In this document: one piece after another, positions 60,607-64,000 of the stretch | Layout: each line of letters begins with the position of its first letter | How positions within the stretch are numbered: the first letter of the stretch is position 1 | Assembly (NCBI GenBank): GCA_049889395.1 | Contig: JBMHDM010000005.1 | Span: 1-64,000, forward strand | DNA from: UBA3537 sp049889395 | GTDB lineage: Bacteria > Bacteroidota > Bacteroidia > Flavobacteriales > Flavobacteriaceae | Reading direction: 5' to 3' | DNA length: 64,000 bases | Position numbers and translations under genes: made by a program | Notes under the pieces: generated by a model | Databases searched by the model: none | Seen by the model: only the letters and a program-made list of their open reading frames with translations | What the model was told of the DNA's origin: nothing

Positions 60607-60798
60607 ATGGATCAAGAAAAAAAGAAAACTAACCTAAAAACCTATCTATTTGTATTAACAATAGTGACAACTTTCAGCTTAGCACTGTTGACCGTTGATG
60701 AACAAGAAACAGTTCTGGCTTTAACTTCAATAGTATTTGGTGTTTCGGTTATCATATTTGGTTTGTATAATATATTAAACATCAAGGACAAAAAATAA
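60607..60798 (+). CDS. Small two-helix membrane protein
   Basis: This 63-residue product has a charged, Lys-rich N-terminus and two hydrophobic helices (about 12-27 and 36-55) separated by an acidic turn (VDEQET), with a charged end (NIKDKK). I do not recognise a family. Its ATG lies in a 215-base space between trmD and the rplS promoter, preceded by a small inverted repeat (ACTTTG/CAAAGT, 60563-60579). The length, start and helix pattern support a real gene, but homologues would be needed to confirm it. Confidence 0.6.
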   Translation: MDQEKKKTNLKTYLFVLTIVTTFSLALLTVDEQETVLALTSIVFGVSVIIFGLYNILNIKDKK

Positions 60799-60832
60799 AA
60801 TTATGGCATGACTACAAAAAATGTTCTAAAAA

Positions 60833-60862
60833 TTGTAATCATTCAATAATTGCTTATATTTG
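60833..60862 (+). promoter_or_regulatory. Promoter of rplS
   Basis: TTG (60833-60835), 19 bases, then TATATTTG (60855-60862) fits the Bacteroidota consensus exactly in both parts and spacing. It is the best promoter match in the window. The transcript would begin near 60866, about 69 bases before the rplS start; this leader could hold control by L19, but I see no clear structure. Confidence 0.75.
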
Positions 60863-60934
60863 CACCCAATTTTGGATCAACCTCTAGCGAAAACCGTACA
60901 TGTTGTTTCGAAACAATTCATAACAAAAACCACT

Positions 60935-61285
60935 ATGGAATCTTTAATTAAATTCGTCCAAAACGAATTTGTAACCAAAAATGATTTTCCGGAATTTTCA
61001 GCCGGAGATACAATAACTGTCTATTACGAAATCCGTGAAGGACAAAAAGTTAGAACTCAGTTCTTTAGAGGAGTTGTTCTACAAAAGCGAGGTTCTGGTG
61101 CCTCTGAAACATTTACCATTCGCAAAATGTCTGGTACGATTGGGGTAGAACGTATCTTCCCGGTAAACATGCCAGCCCTTCAAAAAATTGAAGTTAATAA
61201 ACGTGGTAAAGTACGTCGTGCGAGAATCTTCTACTTCAGAGAACTAACTGGTAAAAAGGCTCGTATAAAAGAACGAAACAGATAA
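60935..61285 (+). CDS. rplS: 50S ribosomal protein L19
   Basis: L19 sits at the interface of the two ribosomal subunits. The 116-residue protein has the family core (FSAGDTITVYYEIREG, FRGVVLQKRGSGASETFTIRKMSG, VERIFPVNMPALQKIEV, RRARIFYFRELTGKKARIKE). Start ATG 60935 gives the normal N-terminus (MESLIKFVQNEF). An upstream in-frame start would begin inside the -7 element. Confidence 0.97.
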   Translation: MESLIKFVQNEFVTKNDFPEFSAGDTITVYYEIREGQKVRTQFFRGVVLQKRGSGASETFTIRKMSGTIGVERIFPVNMPALQKIEVNKRGKVRRARIFYFRELTGKKARIKERNR

Positions 61286-61310
61286 ATACCAAACTCATTT
61301 TATTACAGAA

Positions 61311-61338
61311 AACGCTGAATACTCAGCGTTTTTTTTTT
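61311..61338 (+). terminator. Terminator after rplS
   Basis: AACGCTGA and TCAGCGTT form an 8-bp stem with a short loop and a run of ten T residues. Confidence 0.9.
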
Positions 61339-61438
61339 ACTTTTTTGAAAAAATAACAGAAAAAAAGTAGCTTTTTTAAATTGTTACAAAAATGTTAATT
61401 TTAGTTTGTTTTTAGAGGTAAAAGTAGTTGTGAATACG

Positions 61439-61446
61439 TATATTTG
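61439..61446 (+). promoter_or_regulatory. -7 element upstream of icd
   Basis: TATATTTG is an exact TAnnTTTG match, 59 bases before the icd ATG. No TTG lies at the usual distance. Confidence 0.5.
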
Positions 61447-61505
61447 TGCGATTTTATGTTTTTTATAAAATCAACATTACTAAACCATCATAACAAGCTC
61501 CTAAT

Positions 61506-63716
61506 ATGTCTAAAATAGTTTACACCATCACTGATGAAGCCCCAGCCCTAGCTACACGATCGTTTCTTCCCATAGTATCCTCATTTGTAAAACCTTATGG
61601 GATATCCATTGAAACCAAAGATATTTCTCTAGCAGCTCGAATTTTATCTGGTTTTCGAGAGAATCTTTCCGAAAATCAACAGGTTGAAGACGCTTTAGCT
61701 GAACTTGGTAAACTGGTAAAAACACCACAAGCTAATGTTATTAAACTACCAAATATAAGCGCATCAATTCCACAACTAAAAGAAGCCATCAGCGAATTAC
61801 AAACGCAAAGATATAACTTACCTGACTACCCTGATCAACCTCAAAATGATAAAGAAAAAGAGATTAAATCTCGATATGACAAAATCAAAGGTAGTGCTGT
61901 CAATCCAGTACTCAGAGAAGGAAACTCTGATCGCAGAGCCCCTAAAGCAGTGAAAAATTTTGCCAAAAAAAATCCACACGACATGGGAGAATGGACAACT
62001 CACTCAAAAACCCATGTGGCTACTATGCAATCTGGAGATTTTGCCCATAATGAAAAATCTATAACCCTCGAAAATGAGACGTCCATTCAAATCCTCCATA
62101 CAGATGAATCGGGTCAAAAAACTATTCTAAAAAAACGTGTGGATTTACAACAAGGGGAAATCTTTGACACATCAGTAATGAGTATCAAAGCTTTAACCTC
62201 CTTTTTGAAAGCCGAAATTCAAGATGCTAAGTCTTCTGGCCTTTTGCTGTCATTACACATGAAAGCAACCATGATGAAGGTCAGTGACCCCATCATATTC
62301 GGTCATGCCGTTCGACTTTTTTTTGAAGATTTATTCAAAAAATATGACTCGATATTCACACAACACGGAATCAACCCCAATAATGGTCTTGGACATGTCC
62401 TAGAAAAAATTCAAACCCTAGAAAGTCCTCTGAAAGACAACATAAAAAGTGAATTCATCGAAGCGCTTGAAAATGGTCCTGAAATTGCCATGGTTAACTC
62501 AGAAAAAGGAATAACCAATTTACACGTTCCAAGTGATGTTATTATCGATGCGTCAATGCCAGCCATGATCAGAACTTCAGGACAAATGTGGAATAAAAAA
62601 GGGCAACTTCAGGATACCAAAGCTATAATTCCAGACAGTAGTTATTCAGGAGTCTATGCTGCAACAATTGAATTCTGCAAACAAAACGGCGCATTTGATC
62701 CCACAACAATGGGTACTGTACCAAACGTGGGGTTGATGGCTCAAAAAGCTGAAGAGTATGGTTCACATGATAAAACCTTTGAGATTGAAGCTAATGGTAT
62801 AGTTCAAGTCATCAATGCTCAGGGTCAAATACTAACGACTCACGAGGTTGAAAAAGGAGATATTTGGCGAATGTGTCAAGTAAAAGATGCGCCTGTTCAA
62901 GACTGGGTTAAACTGGCCGTGACTCGCGCTAAAGCATCCAAAACACCAGCAGTATTTTGGCTTGATAAAAATCGATCACATGATGCAGAACTTATAAAGA
63001 AAGTTAATACCTATCTTAAAAACCATGACACTGAAGGTTTGGAATTTAAAATTCTTTCGCCAATTGAGGCAACCACATTCACTCTGGATCGAATCAAAAA
63101 AGGATTAGACACCATTTCTGTAACTGGTAATGTTCTCAGGGATTACTTAACTGATTTATTTCCCATTCTCGAAGTTGGAACCAGTGCTAAAATGCTATCA
63201 ATAGTACCATTGATGAATGGCGGTGGATTATTTGAAACAGGTGCAGGGGGTTCTGCACCTAAACACGTAGAGCAGTTTTTGGATGAAAACCATTTGCGCT
63301 GGGATTCTTTAGGAGAATTTTTAGCTTTAGCTGTTTCTTTAGAACATTTTAGTGAAGTGCATAATCATCCTAAAGCAGCCATTCTTGGTGCAGCATTAGA
63401 CGAGGCTACAGAACAACTTTTGGTAAACAAAAAATCACCATCTAGAAAGGTTGGTGAACTTGATAACAGGGGAAGTCATTTTTATTTGGCGTTGTATTGG
63501 GCGGAAGCCCTCGCGGCTCAAAATAATGATAAAGAATTGAAATCAACATTTAGAGCACTGGCTCAGAAATTAAAATCAAATGAAAATACTATAGTCAATG
63601 AGCTGCTCTCTATCCAGGGCGATAAGAATGATATCGGAGGTTATTACCGCCCAAATGAAGAAAAAGCGGATGCGGCTATGCGACCAAGTCAAACGTTGAA
63701 TGCTATTTTAAACTAA
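61506..63716 (+). CDS. icd: NADP-dependent isocitrate dehydrogenase, monomeric type
   Basis: This 736-residue enzyme decarboxylates isocitrate to 2-oxoglutarate in the citric acid cycle. The length and the monomeric-type blocks (YTITDEAPALATRSFLPIV at the start, GNSDRRAPKAVKNFA near residue 140, GGGLFETGAGGSAPKHVEQF near 575) distinguish it from the smaller dimeric enzyme. It stands alone between the rplS terminator and its own terminator. Confidence 0.96.
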   Translation: MSKIVYTITDEAPALATRSFLPIVSSFVKPYGISIETKDISLAARILSGFRENLSENQQVEDALAELGKLVKTPQANVIKLPNISASIPQLKEAISELQTQRYNLPDYPDQPQNDKEKEIKSRYDKIKGSAVNPVLREGNSDRRAPKAVKNFAKKNPHDMGEWTTHSKTHVATMQSGDFAHNEKSITLENETSIQILHTDESGQKTILKKRVDLQQGEIFDTSVMSIKALTSFLKAEIQDAKSSGLLLSLHMKATMMKVSDPIIFGHAVRLFFEDLFKKYDSIFTQHGINPNNGLGHVLEKIQTLESPLKDNIKSEFIEALENGPEIAMVNSEKGITNLHVPSDVIIDASMPAMIRTSGQMWNKKGQLQDTKAIIPDSSYSGVYAATIEFCKQNGAFDPTTMGTVPNVGLMAQKAEEYGSHDKTFEIEANGIVQVINAQGQILTTHEVEKGDIWRMCQVKDAPVQDWVKLAVTRAKASKTPAVFWLDKNRSHDAELIKKVNTYLKNHDTEGLEFKILSPIEATTFTLDRIKKGLDTISVTGNVLRDYLTDLFPILEVGTSAKMLSIVPLMNGGGLFETGAGGSAPKHVEQFLDENHLRWDSLGEFLALAVSLEHFSEVHNHPKAAILGAALDEATEQLLVNKKSPSRKVGELDNRGSHFYLALYWAEALAAQNNDKELKSTFRALAQKLKSNENTIVNELLSIQGDKNDIGGYYRPNEEKADAAMRPSQTLNAILN

Positions 63717-63740
63717 TTGAACAAACATCAAAGTTATGTT

Positions 63741-63767
63741 AAAAGCACCTTATTGAGGTGCTTTTTT
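63741..63767 (+). terminator. Terminator after icd
   Basis: AAAAGCACCT and AGGTGCTTTT form a strong stem with a short loop and a T-run. Confidence 0.9.
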
Positions 63768-63796
63768 ATTTAGTTTTATATGTTCAAATTTCTGGC

Positions 63797-64000
63797 ATGC
63801 GTATTCGATTTTTGTATGTACTTCTAATAATAAACTTATTAGGATTTTCCCAAAAACAATTCACCTTAAGCGGAACGATTTCCGAGTCTGGAGGACAGGA
63901 AACCCTTATTGGCGCCAATATTATTTTTCCAGAACTCAGTATTGGCACAACCACTAATGAATATGGATTTTATTCCATTACCTTAGATCCAGGCACCTAT
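63797..64000 (+). CDS. TonB-dependent receptor, N-terminal part (cut by window end)
   Basis: The first 68 codons are present and the frame is open to the window edge. A signal peptide (MRIRFLYVLLIINLLGFSQ) is followed by a CarboxypepD_reg-like domain (FTLSGTISESGGQETLIGANIIF, then GTTTNEYGFYSITLDPGTY). This start is typical of TonB-dependent receptors of Bacteroidota, but other outer-membrane proteins share it, and the barrel lies beyond the window. Confidence 0.7.
   Translation, partial: MRIRFLYVLLIINLLGFSQKQFTLSGTISESGGQETLIGANIIFPELSIGTTTNEYGFYSITLDPGTY

Overview
The window is a chromosomal core segment of a member of the Flavobacteriaceae (Bacteroidota), probably marine. The evidence is AT-rich DNA; a type IX secretion (T9SS) C-terminal sorting domain; TAnnTTTG-type -7 promoter elements and A-rich rather than Shine-Dalgarno start regions; tRNA genes without an encoded CCA; and family gene orders such as gyrA next to a TPR gene and bamD-rpoZ-coaBC-DUF4835-recN-fabI. 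I see no insertion sequence, prophage, CRISPR array or rRNA operon. No stretch longer than about 300 bases lacks a gene.

Layout. 1-550: four minus-strand tRNA genes (Ser-GCT, two identical Pro-TGG, Arg-TCT) with a promoter and terminator. 0.55-8.6 kb: a 7TM-HD phosphodiesterase, a thiolase, an NlpC/P60 peptidase, a TPR protein and gyrA. 8.8-16.6 kb: two Hsp100 genes (clpC, clpB) enclosing hutH, a DUF6314-like gene and a monothiol bacilliredoxin. 16.7-20.3 kb: smpB, a DUF5686 outer-membrane protein and pcm. 20.4-27.4 kb: a seven-gene plus-strand run (Gfo/Idh oxidoreductase, 3-hydroxyacyl-CoA dehydrogenase, DUF1015, YggS, exonuclease/GIY-YIG nuclease, Kv-like channel, miaA). 27.4-32.3 kb: a minus-strand run of glycosyltransferase, YbbR protein, coaE, histidine kinase and response regulator. 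32.4-37.2 kb: a 1599-residue secreted modular T9SS protein. 37.4-44.6 kb: minus-strand fabI, recN, DUF4835, coaBC, rpoZ, bamD, dapA and DUF6913. 44.7-51.2 kb: a two-gene split 5'-nucleotidase, ligA, prmC, an acetyltransferase, ribD and a thioesterase. 51.4-56.6 kb: dnaA, a low-molecular-weight phosphatase, an RsmI-like methylase, then convergent dapF, mltG and a lysozyme-like gene. 56.6-64 kb: an HtrA protease, an N-terminally extended GAPDH, trmD, a small membrane protein, rplS, monomeric icd and the start of a TonB-dependent receptor.

Most genes are housekeeping: replication and repair (gyrA, dnaA, ligA, recN), translation (tRNAs, smpB, miaA, prmC, trmD, rplS), CoA synthesis (coaBC, coaE), lysine and peptidoglycan synthesis (dapA, dapF, mltG) and proteostasis (clpC, clpB, HtrA). 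I did not find a clear new multigene system. The points most worth checking are an exonuclease/GIY-YIG gene whose only sensible start is ATT, a 15-bp direct repeat with exact 21-bp period upstream of the secreted adhesin, several promoters placed so that the transcript would be leaderless, and stress-type sequence motifs before clpC and clpB.
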